Source: Halochromatium glycolicum | GTDB taxonomy: Bacteria > Pseudomonadota > Gammaproteobacteria > Chromatiales > Chromatiaceae | Length of the DNA: 64,000 bases | Direction of reading: 5' to 3' | Assembly (NCBI RefSeq): GCF_016584085.1 | Contig: NZ_NRSJ01000012.1 | Coordinates: forward strand, 47,741-111,740 | In this document: one piece after another, positions 9,507 through 19,541 of the stretch | Layout: the number at the start of each line of letters is the position of its first letter | Numbering within the stretch: position 1 is the first letter of the stretch | Made by a program: the position numbers and the translations under genes | Notes under the pieces: generated by a model | What the model saw: the letters and a program-made list of their open reading frames with translations, nothing else | Databases searched by the model: none | What the model was told of the DNA's origin: nothing

Positions 9507-10412
9507 TTAAACTGTAATGTTATTAGTAGTGCTTTTACGCCGACGGTAGGTGAAGGAAGCCATAAGTCCTGCGATCCCTAGCAAGCTAAGCATGGTAGGC
9601 TCCGGCACTTCGCTAACCGTGCGAAAAACGCTTGGCGAGAACTCATCATCAATCACATTACCATCATTATCCTGTGTTTTAAGACTGTCGCGATTACTCC
9701 AGGCCCAATTCGTCATCGACAAACCCAAGTCCACAGAATAGAAACCCAGCCTATCAGGACTAGTTTCATTCTCGGTAATCTCAAATAGACCTGCAATACT
9801 ACCGGTCACCCCCGTTGGCTGCACAGTTGACTCAATGACGCCAGGCGCGATTTCTTCACCCTGCAGGCCAGTAGCTGTGAGGTTCAAGGAATAGCTATGC
9901 CAAACACCCCCATCATTGACATTATCATAGGCACTAAGGCGGGCGTAGTCGCTACTGCCCGCATCCGATCCCTCTAAGTCCATCTCAAACTCAGTATAAT
10001 AAGTACCATCAAAAGCATCAAACATCATTGACAAACTAGAATCTGTCGAACTGTCATTGTCGTATAATTGTAGGAAGCCAACACCGGTATTGCCCCGTGT
10101 ATTTCCCCAGCCTGATCTTCCTTGATCATCTGTTGTGTACCACCAGGATCCCATCATCATATTAAAATTTGGCGCAACTTGATCGTTATCTGCAATATAC
10201 AGGGATAGATCGCGATCGCCAATACTGATGGTATCTATAGGATTAACTCCATTTTCAGCGTCAGATCGCGTATCGTATCGACTAATCGTTCCGCTATATC
10301 CAAATCGATCTGTATCAATCAAGCCCCCAATAGGTGAAGACCAGACGGTGAACGATGCGAGTGCGAATGGGATTCCGGCCAAAGCGGAATACCATGATTT
10401 ATATTCAAACAT
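9507..10412 (-). CDS. PEP-CTERM sorting-signal exported protein
   Basis: 301 residues from the ATG at 10412, which has GGAG nine bases upstream; the frame continues 19 codons further without support. An N-terminal signal segment (LAGIPFALASFTVWSS) is followed by a Ser/Thr/Asp/Asn-rich body with no Cys. The tail is a classic PEP-CTERM signal: VPEPTMLSLLGIAGLMAS followed by a basic YRRRK cluster, then nine unusual extra residues. Such proteins are sorted and cleaved by exosortase A (XrtA) at the inner membrane and often travel with exopolysaccharide. No exosortase gene is in this window, but PrsK, PrsR and EpsB of the same system are at 45-50 kb. The gene is more AT-rich than its neighbours and sits between copies of the RND permease 3' end. 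Confidence 0.9.
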   Translation of the reverse strand: MFEYKSWYSALAGIPFALASFTVWSSPIGGLIDTDRFGYSGTISRYDTRSDAENGVNPIDTISIGDRDLSLYIADNDQVAPNFNMMMGSWWYTTDDQGRSGWGNTRGNTGVGFLQLYDNDSSTDSSLSMMFDAFDGTYYTEFEMDLEGSDAGSSDYARLSAYDNVNDGGVWHSYSLNLTATGLQGEEIAPGVIESTVQPTGVTGSIAGLFEITENETSPDRLGFYSVDLGLSMTNWAWSNRDSLKTQDNDGNVIDDEFSPSVFRTVSEVPEPTMLSLLGIAGLMASFTYRRRKSTTNNITV

Positions 10413-10577
10413 GACGATCAACTCCATATTGCAATGGCGCGAAAATCTCACGCCAATCTCTGTGTGCACGTTACTCTGAAAGCAGTATTAAAGGCGGCAG
10501 CACGAAATGCCGAATGGCGACACGATCCAGAATTAGATCGATCAATTTAGGACTTGAATCCGCCCGACCAAGGCAGT

Positions 10578-10594
10578 AAGCACATCTCATGCCA
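10578..10594 (-). promoter_or_regulatory. Sigma-54 (-24/-12) promoter of the PEP-CTERM gene
   Basis: Read on the minus strand the sequence is TGGCATGAGATGTGCTT, against the known consensus TGGCACG-N4-TTGCW. The invariant GG and GC are exactly ten bases apart. Transcription would start near 10568, leaving a leader of about 155 bases before the ATG at 10412. PrsR, encoded at 49008, is a sigma-54 activator. Confidence 0.7.
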
Positions 10595-10667
10595 GCGTCT
10601 AAAATAGTCGTACTATCAGACAGTAATAACAGAGACAACGGTTGAAGAGGCCACCATGAAAGGCCAA

Positions 10668-10685
10668 TGTAAAAAGCCTCGACAA
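10668..10685 (-). promoter_or_regulatory. Putative PrsR upstream activator site (PEP-CTERM gene)
   Basis: On the minus strand: TTGTCGA-N5-TTTACA. The promoter-proximal A of TTGTCGA lies 86 bases from the first G of the -24 element, exactly as for the similar motif at 52123-52140 relative to its own promoter. Assigning PrsR as the binding protein is inference. Confidence 0.55.
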
Positions 10686-11012
10686 TTTTTGGGTTGTATA
10701 CTCGCGAGCCCCGTGAGCCGCAGCCGTTAGCTCCGTCCTAGCTGTATCTACTGATGTGGCACTGGGATGCCGGAAGCGCAGTTAAATCAGAATACTAGCG
10801 GCCAGCAGCTGACCTTAACCACGAGCCCGCTGTTCTTCTGGTCTGGTTTAACAGCAATACCAGCGTGGACGGCCGTTCCAAGGTGAGAGTCTGCTCCGAC
10901 CCGATTAACCGTCGGAAAACTTTACGTTTCGGTTGGGATCAGGCGACGCTAGAAAGCATAAGTGTCTCCAAACGCCCGCGCTACTATCAAGGCTGGGGCC
11001 ATGTACTTCTAG

Positions 11013-11207
11013 CCGATCCTGCTCACCGCGGTCACGGCGATGATCGGGGCACTGTTCATCATCGTCGACCCGATCTTCAAGGGCCTCGCGACCTCGCTGT
11101 TCTTCGGCCTGATCTCGTCGACGCTGCTGACCACGCTCGCGATCCCGGCGTTCTACATCTGGCGCCGCGGCGATGACCGCGACCCGGGCGTCCGGGCCGC
11201 GGGATAA
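11013..11207 (+). pseudogene. Duplicated 3' end of the RND permease gene
   Basis: About 195 bases nearly identical to 9080-9275 of the permease gene, differing at only a handful of positions. They translate in one frame from PILLTAVTAMIGALFIIVDP through FYIWRRGDDRDP to a stop at 11205. There is no start codon and no upstream part of the gene, so it cannot be functional. It marks a duplication or insertion event that brought in the PEP-CTERM gene, or the remains of a second permease gene. Confidence 0.85.
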
Positions 11208-11282
11208 GATCACGGGCTGCTGATGCCCGTGCAGCGTAAGGGTCTATCATCAGGCGCGCTATTCCCGGTTATGTGCTCGCCT

Positions 11283-11687
11283 TTAGCGTTGAGGCACGAG
11301 GAAGCCGGCCTGAACGAAGTGCTGGTCAAAAGCGAGCGCCGTCGACAAGCCCATGCGGCGCATAACCACAAAGGAGATGCAATCGACGAGGCCCCATCGC
11401 TTGTCAGCGTGGCTCCGATAAAGGTCGAAGGCCGCGTCGAACAATTCAGGCGTAAGAGGGACAAGGGTCACTTCCGGTGACTCGCGGAGGTCCCGGATGA
11501 TCTCGACAGCGGCACCGCGATCAATCCTCGAGAGGGCATTGCCGATCTCCAGAAGCACGGCGTCGGTGACGACAACTGGTTGACCGTCGAACCGCTCGGA
11601 GAACGCAAGCGCCTCGGCGTGGTGCTGGTCGGCTTCGTTGACCAGTGCCAGGATGTAGCCAGTATCGATGAAAACGGGTTCAGGCAT
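11283..11687 (-). CDS. PIN-domain ribonuclease toxin (VapC-like)
   Basis: 134 residues from the ATG at 11687. The PIN-domain acidic residues are visible: FIDTGY (first Asp), LLEIGNAL (Glu), GLVDCISF (Asp) and ALAFDQHF (fourth Asp), in the right order and spacing for a Mg2+-dependent RNase. The start overlaps the end of the antitoxin gene by eight bases (ATGCCTGA), a typical coupled toxin-antitoxin arrangement. The pair sits between two remnants of the RND permease 3' end, which suggests arrival by transfer. The target RNA is unknown. Confidence 0.85.
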   Translation of the reverse strand: MPEPVFIDTGYILALVNEADQHHAEALAFSERFDGQPVVVTDAVLLEIGNALSRIDRGAAVEIIRDLRESPEVTLVPLTPELFDAAFDLYRSHADKRWGLVDCISFVVMRRMGLSTALAFDQHFVQAGFLVPQR

Positions 11688-11916
11688 CCGGCTCGCCGAC
11701 GACATAGGCGTCATGGTGCGTCGAGAGGTCCGCCGGCCCCTGCGTCTTTACCCGTCGTAACCGCGCAAAGAGCGTCTCGTTGATGTCGCCCTTTTGAGGC
11801 TCAGCATCCACCAGCAGAACACGGACCTTCTTGCCATCAAGCCGCTGACGATGCTCAGCGGGGATGTCGAGCACACCATCATGCGCGACGGCCTGAAATT
11901 CGATTGAATCCATCAA
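11680..11916 (-). CDS. Antitoxin of the PIN-domain toxin-antitoxin pair
   Basis: 78 residues. The first 40 (SIEFQAVAHDGVLDIPAEHR) look like an AbrB/SpoVT-type or related beta-rich DNA-binding fold that uses short strands, followed by a charged C-terminal segment likely to wrap the toxin. It is translated just ahead of the toxin with an eight-base overlap. The pairing is assigned mainly from position and size; the DNA-binding fold is less certain. Confidence 0.7.
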   Translation of the reverse strand: MMDSIEFQAVAHDGVLDIPAEHRQRLDGKKVRVLLVDAEPQKGDINETLFARLRRVKTQGPADLSTHHDAYVVGEPDA

Positions 11917-11936
11917 CGAGCCTCATTGACTTCGCA

Positions 11937-11975
11937 TTAGACGACCGCGACCCGGTTACCTGGACTGCGGGCTAA
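11937..11975 (+). pseudogene. Possible third remnant of the RND permease 3' end
   Basis: The bases translate as LDDRDPV-TWTAG followed by a stop, matching the permease tail NDRDPV and the duplicate's DDRDP-GVRAAG tail; 14 bases (gaccgcgacccggt) are identical. It follows the toxin-antitoxin pair, as the copy at 11013-11207 follows the PEP-CTERM gene. It is short enough that chance cannot be excluded. Confidence 0.35.
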
Positions 11976-12010
11976 GGTCGCGGCCGGCCGTCAGCGCGGA
12001 AGCAGCCGCT

Positions 12011-13042
12011 CTAGGCCGCCTCGCGCTCCATATCGGGCGCATACTCGCCCAGGCTGGCGAGCGAGTTCAGCTTCGCTCGATGCAGCAGGGCCTGGCTCGC
12101 CTGTTCCGCCTTCGCGGCATCCCCGCGCCAGGTCTCGAGCACCTGATTCTGCAGCGCCCGCGCATACGAGAAGGTCAGCTGCCAGGGCAGCGACAGCCTG
12201 GCGGCCATCTGATTCATCGTATTCAGGTGCTGGGTCGCCTCCTCATCGCTCTGGCCGCCAGACAGGAACGCGACGCCGGGCACCGCGGCCGGAACGGTCT
12301 GCTGCAGGCAGCGCAGCGTCTCTTCGGCGACCTGCTCGACACCGGCGCGCTGCGGGCAATCGGTCCCTGAGATCACCATGCTCGGCTTCAGGATCATGCC
12401 CTCGAACTGGACGCCCTGCCGATAGAGCTGCTCGAACACCTGACGCTGGGTCTCAACCGTGACCTCGTAGCTGGTCTCGATCGTGTGGGCGCCGTTGATC
12501 AGCACCTCGGGCTCGACGATCGGCACCAGCCCCGCCTCCTGGCACAGCGCTGCGTAGCGCGCGAGTGCATGCGCATTGGCCTCGATGCAGGCGCGGCTCG
12601 GCTTGTCCTCAGCGATCGTGATCACCGCGCGCCATTTGCAGAACTTGGCGCCGAAGCCGACGTATTCCTCCAAGCGCTCACGGAGCCCGTCCAGCCCTTC
12701 GGTGACCTTCTCGCCGGCGTTGAGCGCGAGCTCCTTGGCGCCGGTGTCGACCTTGATCCCGGGCATGATGCCTTGGCGCTTCATCAGCTCCGGAAACGGC
12801 TCGCCGTCGCTCGTCGATTGGCGGATGGTCTCGTCGTAAAGGATGGCACCGCTGATGTAATCGCCGAGCCCGGGCGTGCCGAGCAGGATCGTCCGATAGG
12901 CGACCCGATTCTCCTCGGTATTGTCGACGTCGACCGCCTTCAGCCGCTTGCCGACGGTGGGTGTGCTCTCGTCCATGGCCAGGATGCCCTGACCGGGCTT
13001 GACCATCGCTTCTGCCGTTTGACGCAGGACGCTCAGAGTCAT
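12011..13042 (-). CDS. Class I fructose-bisphosphate aldolase
   Basis: 343 residues from the ATG at 13042, which has a strong GGAGG eight bases upstream; the open frame upstream is not conserved. Motifs of the Schiff-base class I aldolase include GILAMDESTPTVGKRL near the N-terminus, GAKFCKWRAVI, VPIVEPEVL and the lysine in FEGMILKPSMV, with VAFLSGGQSDEEAT in the phosphate-binding part. It cleaves fructose-1,6-bisphosphate to dihydroxyacetone phosphate and glyceraldehyde 3-phosphate in glycolysis, gluconeogenesis and the Calvin cycle. It lies 268 bases after ureG on the same strand, probably as a separate unit. Confidence 0.93.
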   Translation of the reverse strand: MTLSVLRQTAEAMVKPGQGILAMDESTPTVGKRLKAVDVDNTEENRVAYRTILLGTPGLGDYISGAILYDETIRQSTSDGEPFPELMKRQGIMPGIKVDTGAKELALNAGEKVTEGLDGLRERLEEYVGFGAKFCKWRAVITIAEDKPSRACIEANAHALARYAALCQEAGLVPIVEPEVLINGAHTIETSYEVTVETQRQVFEQLYRQGVQFEGMILKPSMVISGTDCPQRAGVEQVAEETLRCLQQTVPAAVPGVAFLSGGQSDEEATQHLNTMNQMAARLSLPWQLTFSYARALQNQVLETWRGDAAKAEQASQALLHRAKLNSLASLGEYAPDMEREAA

Positions 13043-13309
13043 GATTGCACCTCCAGAGGGGATTGCGAGAATTGAGGCCGAGAGCCGGCTGGCCCCCAAC
13101 CCCAACGACCCTGAGGAAACCAAGCGACGAATTCAACCGCGCAGCCCGGTCACAGTCGAAAAAGCTCAGTCCCCGGGGCTCGCGCCCCTTGCGTCGCGGC
13201 AGGGCCGCCTGCCGCCACTGCGGTGCCTGAGCCGCGGAGGGCTTCGCGACCGACTCGCATCAGGAAGCATGAAGCGCTGCGGACGGACCCCTTGAGGCTG
13301 AAGTCCGGC

Positions 13310-13927
13310 TTAAACGAGCATGCCTTCGCGCACCACGAACTCGATGATCGCGTCGAGCCCCTCGCCTTGGCGTAGATTCGTCATCACGAAGGGCCGCTCG
13401 CCGCGCATGCGTCTCGCGTCGCGTTCCATCACCTCGAGCGAGGCGCCGACATGCGGGGCCAGATCGATCTTGTTGATCACCAGGAGATCGGAGCGGGTGA
13501 TCCCGGGGCCGCCCTTACGCGGGATCTTCTCGCCTTCGGAGACGTCGATCACGTAGATCGTCAGGTCGGCGAGCTCCGGGCTGAAGGTCGCGGCCAGGTT
13601 ATCGCCACCGCTCTCGATGAAGATCAGATCGAGGTCCGGGAAGCGCTGCTGCAGATCGGCCACCGCGGTCAGGTTCATCGAGGCGTCCTCGCGGATCGCG
13701 GTGTGCGGGCAGCCGCCGGTCTCGACCCCGATGATCCGTTCAGGGGCGAGTGCCTCGCTGCGGATCAGGAATTCGGCGTCCTCACGGGTATAGATATCGT
13801 TGGTGACCACCGCGATCCGATAGCGCTCACGAAGGCGCTTGCAGAGCGCATCGAGCAGCGCAGTCTTGCCGGAGCCGACCGGACCGCCGACGCCGACGCG
13901 CAGCGGGTTACTGGATTCGTTGCGCAT
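13310..13927 (-). CDS. ureG: Urease accessory GTPase UreG
   Basis: 205 residues, the normal length. It begins with [19 protein letters not shown] (P-loop), followed by [15 protein letters not shown], a CPH nickel-binding motif ([19 protein letters not shown]), [13 protein letters not shown] and [12 protein letters not shown]. UreG hydrolyses GTP to drive delivery of nickel into apo-urease together with UreD and UreF. It is the last gene of the urease operon, separated from ureF by a small VanZ-like gene and about 200 bases. Confidence 0.97.
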   Translation of the reverse strand: MRNESSNPLRVGVGGPVGSGKTALLDALCKRLRERYRIAVVTNDIYTREDAEFLIRSEALAPERIIGVETGGCPHTAIREDASMNLTAVADLQQRFPDLDLIFIESGGDNLAATFSPELADLTIYVIDVSEGEKIPRKGGPGITRSDLLVINKIDLAPHVGASLEVMERDARRMRGERPFVMTNLRQGEGLDAIIEFVVREGMLV

Positions 13928-14127
13928 AGATCATCCTAGCAAGAGCAGTTGAAAGGCCCCAGCGGTGCGTCCCGCGTGGTTCCTGGCGAGGCACAGCGAG
14001 TCGGAATGATCGCTCCATTCCAACGAGTTGTAACGAAGCCAAGGGCCGCGCGGACATGCATCCGGGGTCGAATAAGAACGCGGGTCTTGGTAGGGCTTCC
14101 GACGCATTCCGGCAGCAACCCATACCC

Positions 14128-14532
14128 TTACGCCGTCCGGTTCCGGTCATGCAGCAGCGAGGCGGCGAGTGCCGCCCCGATCACCACGCCGAGGGTATTC
14201 AGCCCGATGTCAAGCAGCCCAGGATAGCGCCCGGGCACGAAGCGCTGGGCGTACTCCAACAGGACCCCATAGCCGATCGCAAAGCAGGCCGCCCAAAGGA
14301 TCGGCCGCTTCCAGCGCACCAGCACGGCCGCCCACAGCAGCGTCAACAGCGCATAGAGCGCGCAATGCATCGCGTTCTGCAACAGCGACGGCACGAGCGC
14401 GACGGTTCGGACAAGCGCGGGGTCGTCTTCGGTTGGATAGCCAGGCACCAGAGACAAGTAGGCGATGCTGAGGGTCAGCGCGAGGCTGGCCGCCAGGCGA
14501 ACAGGAATTGCGCGAAAAACGGCCGCGATCAT
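14128..14532 (-). CDS. Small VanZ-family membrane protein inside the urease operon
   Basis: 134 residues with four hydrophobic segments. VanZ-like features are the first helix ending SLVPG, then QNAMHCALYALLTLLW, FAIGYGVLLEYAQRFVPGR and a terminal DIGLNTLGVVIGA. The start ATG overlaps the ureF stop (ATGA), so it is translated together with the urease accessory genes. VanZ-domain proteins are uncharacterised membrane proteins also found in teicoplanin-resistance and exopolysaccharide clusters; a urease role has no precedent I know. It may be a passenger in the operon. Confidence 0.85.
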   Translation of the reverse strand: MIAAVFRAIPVRLAASLALTLSIAYLSLVPGYPTEDDPALVRTVALVPSLLQNAMHCALYALLTLLWAAVLVRWKRPILWAACFAIGYGVLLEYAQRFVPGRYPGLLDIGLNTLGVVIGAALAASLLHDRNRTA

Positions 14533-15284
14533 GAGCGATAGAGCCTCGTGTACTGGGTCTCGTGCAGGCTGCTCGCAATCGCCAGCGCCGGCATGCTCGC
14601 GCCGATCTCGGTATCGGGGAGGTCGCGGGCCTGCTCCACCGCAGCCGGAATCCGCCCGGCGAGCCTTGTGAGGATGCGCTGCCCGGCGGTCTGACCCAAG
14701 GGCACCAGCTTGATCCCGGCGAGTGTCAGGTTCTCGGCCCAGGACCAGGCATAGCCGGCTAGCACGTCGCTCTGATCGATCTCCCAGACGGTTGCCGCGA
14801 GCGCAAAGCCGGCAAGCTGGCTCCGGCTCAGCAGCGACTTCCAGTCCGGTGCGGGCGATGGTGAACTCGGGCCGAGACTGGTCGGAGGCGCTGGCTGCAT
14901 GCGCGTCGCCCCGCCCGCGTTGAATGTGTCGAGCAGCCCCAAACCGTCCAGCAGTTCGGCCAGCGCGCGCCCGCGGTTGGCCTCCTCGGCGCGCAGCTCG
15001 GCGGTCTCGCGCAGTGCGATCAGCTCGTCGATCCAGGCCGCCATCGCCGCCATGTCTCCGCGGCTGGCCGCGTCCAGCATGCGCAGCAGCAGCGGCAGAT
15101 CGACCCAGGTCAGCGACTGCGCAAGCTGATCCGAGAGCCAGTCCTCGAGCGTCGGCTGATCGCAGACCCAGCCGGCCTCGACCGCCCATTCCAACCCTTG
15201 CGAGTAGGCGAAGGCGCCGACCGGCAGTGACGGGCTGACGAGCTGCAGCAGCCGCAGCAACGACAGCGAGGCATCAGTGGTCAT
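14529..15284 (-). CDS. ureF: Urease accessory protein UreF
   Basis: 251 residues from the ATG at 15284. The frame is open another 100 codons upstream, but that part lies over ureE and is a shadow. The N-terminus LLQLVSPSLPVGAFAYSQGLE is the UreF signature, and WAENLTLAGIKLVPLGQTAGQ is typical of the C-terminal half. UreF joins UreD on apo-urease and gates UreG activity. The start lies inside the ureE coding sequence (11-base overlap). The middle carries a Pro/Ser-rich stretch (PAPPTSLGPSSPSPAP) not usual for the family. Confidence 0.95.
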   Translation of the reverse strand: MTTDASLSLLRLLQLVSPSLPVGAFAYSQGLEWAVEAGWVCDQPTLEDWLSDQLAQSLTWVDLPLLLRMLDAASRGDMAAMAAWIDELIALRETAELRAEEANRGRALAELLDGLGLLDTFNAGGATRMQPAPPTSLGPSSPSPAPDWKSLLSRSQLAGFALAATVWEIDQSDVLAGYAWSWAENLTLAGIKLVPLGQTAGQRILTRLAGRIPAAVEQARDLPDTEIGASMPALAIASSLHETQYTRLYRS

Positions 15285-15786
15285 GATCGTGTCGGTGTCC
15301 ATGCCCGTGCCCGATGCCATCCGCTGCATGACGGCTACCGCCATAGGCACCGGGCTCCGGCTCGAACGAGGCCTCCTCCGCGACCACCGCCAGGCCGAGG
15401 CCGCGCACCATCGCATCGAGCACATGATCCTGCAGCCAGCGCAGGCGGCCCGGTTCGATCTGCAAGGCGACATGCCGGTTGCCGAGGTGATAGGCGGCGC
15501 GCGCAAGCAGCACCGGATCAGCCGACTCAGCCGTTGAGACCGGCTCCGGTGCGGCCCGGACCTGGACGATGACGCCCTGCTCATCGCTCAGCCGATCACC
15601 GTCGCGCAGCGGCTCGCCGCCGCGCGGCAGCAGAACCCCGACCGCGCGGCCGTCATCCAGATAGGCACGCAGCCGCGAGCGCGAGCGCTGCTCGTAGGTC
15701 AACGGCAGCACAGCACTCGGCCGCGCAACCGTTGCCCCATCGAGCCGCTGGGTCAGCCGTAGCGCTAGATCGCCGTCAGTCTTCAT
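15274..15786 (-). CDS. ureE: Urease nickel metallochaperone UreE
   Basis: 170 residues. It contains LTYEQRSRSRLRAYLDDGR and VLLPRGGEPLRDGDRL of the N-terminal domain, then YHLGNRHVALQI and DHVLDAMVRGLG of the metal-binding domain, and ends in a His/Asp-rich tail (HGHGHRHDHDH) that binds nickel. It carries Ni2+ to the UreDFG complex. The start codon sits inside the end of hepT (11-base overlap ATGAAGACTGA), so translation of the chaperone depends on a toxin gene directly upstream. Confidence 0.96.
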   Translation of the reverse strand: MKTDGDLALRLTQRLDGATVARPSAVLPLTYEQRSRSRLRAYLDDGRAVGVLLPRGGEPLRDGDRLSDEQGVIVQVRAAPEPVSTAESADPVLLARAAYHLGNRHVALQIEPGRLRWLQDHVLDAMVRGLGLAVVAEEASFEPEPGAYGGSRHAADGIGHGHGHRHDHDH

Positions 15787-16198
15787 CTTGCGGCAGCCTG
15801 CTGCGAATGGCGCTGACGAAGCCTTTCAGGTCATCGAGCCGATGTTCGACGACATCGCGCACGATGCGCGGGTCCACGGCTTGATAGCCATGCACCAAGA
15901 TGTTGCGGAACCCGACCATCTCGCTCAAAGGCGCAGCGAGGTCGCCTGGGAGCCAGCCCCACTTGACCAGGAGCTCGAACAGCGCGCGATTGCTGCTCGG
16001 CTCCCCGAGCCGATCGTCGGAGACGATGTGTGAAGCAACGTCCAGCGCCGCCTGGATCGCGATCTGCAGCGTATAGGCCGCGAACCGCTCTTCGCGCAGG
16101 TCCAACGTGATCGCCTCCGGCTGCGCGAGGCGCCGCAGGTCACCGAGGCAGGTCTCGATGAATGCCAGCTTCTTGCGGACCAAATCGGCATCGGTCAT
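15776..16198 (-). CDS. hepT: HepT-like (DUF86) toxin/RNase
   Basis: 140 residues, mostly helical. The catalytic RX4HXY motif of HEPN RNases is intact as RNILVHGY near residue 98-105. HepT toxins are RNases kept inactive by their MntA partner, which AMPylates the tyrosine of this motif. The start overlaps the mntA stop (ATGA) and the stop overlaps the ureE start, so the module is embedded seamlessly in the urease operon. The motif is fully conserved, so the toxin is probably active. Confidence 0.9.
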   Translation of the reverse strand: MTDADLVRKKLAFIETCLGDLRRLAQPEAITLDLREERFAAYTLQIAIQAALDVASHIVSDDRLGEPSSNRALFELLVKWGWLPGDLAAPLSEMVGFRNILVHGYQAVDPRIVRDVVEHRLDDLKGFVSAIRSRLPQDED

Positions 16199-16584
16199 AA
16201 CCGGCGCTGCTCTATATGCCGATAGCGCTGCAAATGCGGCAGCAGATCGAAGTACTCATTGCGGGCGCGGACCTCGAAGCGGACGCGCGCTGCGCGATCG
16301 CGCTCGAAGACCAGCTCGCCCTCGCGCAAGATGCGGTGGATCAGATCGACCGGCGCCCGATTCAGCACCACCAGATCGACCCGACATCCGAGTTCGGCGC
16401 CCAACCGATCGGCAAGATCGAGGTGCAGCCCCTGCAACGTCGGCGGCGGGTCGGTTGCAAGCAGGATCGCAAGATCGAGATCGCTTGCCGGTCCTGCCCG
16501 CCCGCGCGCTTGGCTCCCGAACAGATAGGCGCAGCACAGATCCTCTGACAACGCCGACAGCGCATCCGCGATACGCTCGCTCAT
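16195..16584 (-). CDS. mntA: MntA-like minimal nucleotidyltransferase antitoxin
   Basis: 129 residues from the ATG at 16584, which has AAGG upstream; another in-frame ATG at 16626 is possible. The nucleotidyltransferase motif GSX10DXD is present: YLFGSQARGRAGPASDLDLAIL. MntA adds AMP groups to HepT and so neutralises it. The gene lies between ureC (about 330 bases upstream) and hepT (4-base overlap). The catalytic GS and both Asp are intact. Confidence 0.88.
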   Translation of the reverse strand: MSERIADALSALSEDLCCAYLFGSQARGRAGPASDLDLAILLATDPPPTLQGLHLDLADRLGAELGCRVDLVVLNRAPVDLIHRILREGELVFERDRAARVRFEVRARNEYFDLLPHLQRYRHIEQRRL

Positions 16585-16913
16585 TGCCTTCAGCCTTTGT
16601 CCATCGCGGGCGTTATCCCCGGACATGACACGGCCTGCCGCAGGCTGCGGCCGATGGCGGTTGGCATCGGACGTTGGGCCTTGCTCATCGTCGCGACCAA
16701 AGCCCCTTGATTCCCGCAGAGATGCCATGTTGACTATCGAAACATCATGCCGTTGGCTTGCACTTCCTGAACTGCGGGTAGCAGGTAGAGCATTGGATGG
16801 TCAATTCGGGGCATTGATACGCCTCACGCTCATGGGAACGATGTCACCCCACGACCATGAATCTCGTGTGATTCATGGCAAAGCCGCGGCGCATACCGAC
16901 GCTGCTTAGGGCC
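16585..16913. other. Gap between ureC and mntA
   Basis: About 330 bases between the end of ureC and mntA, moderately lower in GC. No gene, hairpin or promoter could be supported. It probably marks the left edge of the toxin-antitoxin insertion in the urease operon. Confidence 0.4.
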
Positions 16914-18634
<1,721 letters not shown>

Positions 18635-18638
<4 letters not shown>

Positions 18639-19012
18639 GGCTGGGTCTCCTGCTCGGCGTCTCCACCCTGGTCGGTTGCCGTGTCGGTGTCGGCTGCTGG
18701 CGCCGGATCGAGCCGGCCCATGATCGCGCCGCGGAAGCCGAAGACGACGCGCGCGCCGGCATAGGGCACCAGATCGACGGTGCGCGACTGGCCGGGCTCG
18801 AAGCGGACCGCGGTGCCGGCCGGGATGTCGAGCCGCTGGCCGCGCGTCGCCGGGCGATCGAACTGCAATGCCGGGTTGGTCTCGAAGAAGTGGTAATGGG
18901 AGCCGACCTGGATCGGCCGGTCGCCGGTGTTCGCGACCTCGATGGTCAGCACCGGGCGGCCGGCATTGAGCTCGATCTCGCCAGCCGCCGGAAGAACTTC
19001 GCCAGGGATCAT
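18635..19012 (-). CDS. ureB: Urease beta subunit UreB
   Basis: 125 residues from the ATG at 19012, which has GAGG upstream. It begins [18 protein letters not shown] and contains [18 protein letters not shown] and [13 protein letters not shown] text, diagnostic for UreB. The last 25 residues form an extra Asp/Ala/Thr/Gln-rich tail not usual for the family. It is a structural subunit of the UreABC heterotrimer, coupled to ureC. Confidence 0.96.
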
Positions 19013-19089
19013 GATGCCTACCTCGCCGGGGTTACCGTGAAACAACGGGGGATCGTCTCATTCTTCGGGGTGGCTGGCCGCCATGATCG

Positions 19090-19392
19090 TTAGACGATCG
19101 GATCATGCACGGTCACCAGCTTGGTGCCGTCCGGGAAGGTCGCCTCCACCTGGACATCCGGGATCATCTCCGGAATCCCGTCCAGCACATCTTCGCGGGT
19201 CAGCAGTGTTCGACCATAGTCCATCAGCTCGGCCACGCTGCGGCCCTCGCGCGCGCCTTCGAGGATCGCGCAGCTCAGGTAGGCCACCGCCTCGGGGTAG
19301 TTCAGCTTCAGCCCTTTCGCCTTGCGCCGTTCAGCGAGCAGCCCTGCCGTGAATAGGAGCAGCTTGTCTTTCTCGCGGGGGTTCAGGTCCAT
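19090..19392 (-). CDS. ureA: Urease gamma subunit UreA
   Basis: 100 residues, exactly the family length. The text [31 protein letters not shown] and [20 protein letters not shown] is diagnostic. GAGG lies about ten bases before the ATG. It is the first structural subunit gene after ureD, from which it is separated by a 427-base gap holding a toxin remnant on the opposite strand. Confidence 0.97.
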   Translation of the reverse strand: MDLNPREKDKLLLFTAGLLAERRKAKGLKLNYPEAVAYLSCAILEGAREGRSVAELMDYGRTLLTREDVLDGIPEMIPDVQVEATFPDGTKLVTVHDPIV

Positions 19393-19541
19393 GGTCGACG
19401 CCTCATCGGATCGCGTTACAGGACGGGAGCACGGCGGATGCTGACCGCCGCACCGCGGGCCAGTTTACGCCAGCCTTGTTGCCGGTTGCACCGTTGAGCC
19501 GAAAAGTCGGGGTCGAAATCTTGCATCGGTCCCGCTCGGAC

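Larger units (their letters stand above)
10413..11012. other. Intergenic region upstream of the PEP-CTERM gene
   Basis: 600 bases. The first 275 hold the sigma-54 promoter and upstream motif annotated separately. From about 10700 to 11012 I see no gene, RNA or repeat; base composition drifts from AT-rich back towards GC-rich, ending at the abrupt start of the RND-permease duplicate. Confidence 0.5.

Noticed and set aside
10740..10775. A TGGCAC sequence resembling a sigma-54 promoter on the plus strand
   Set aside because: The GG and GC are nine, not ten, bases apart and no intact gene follows.
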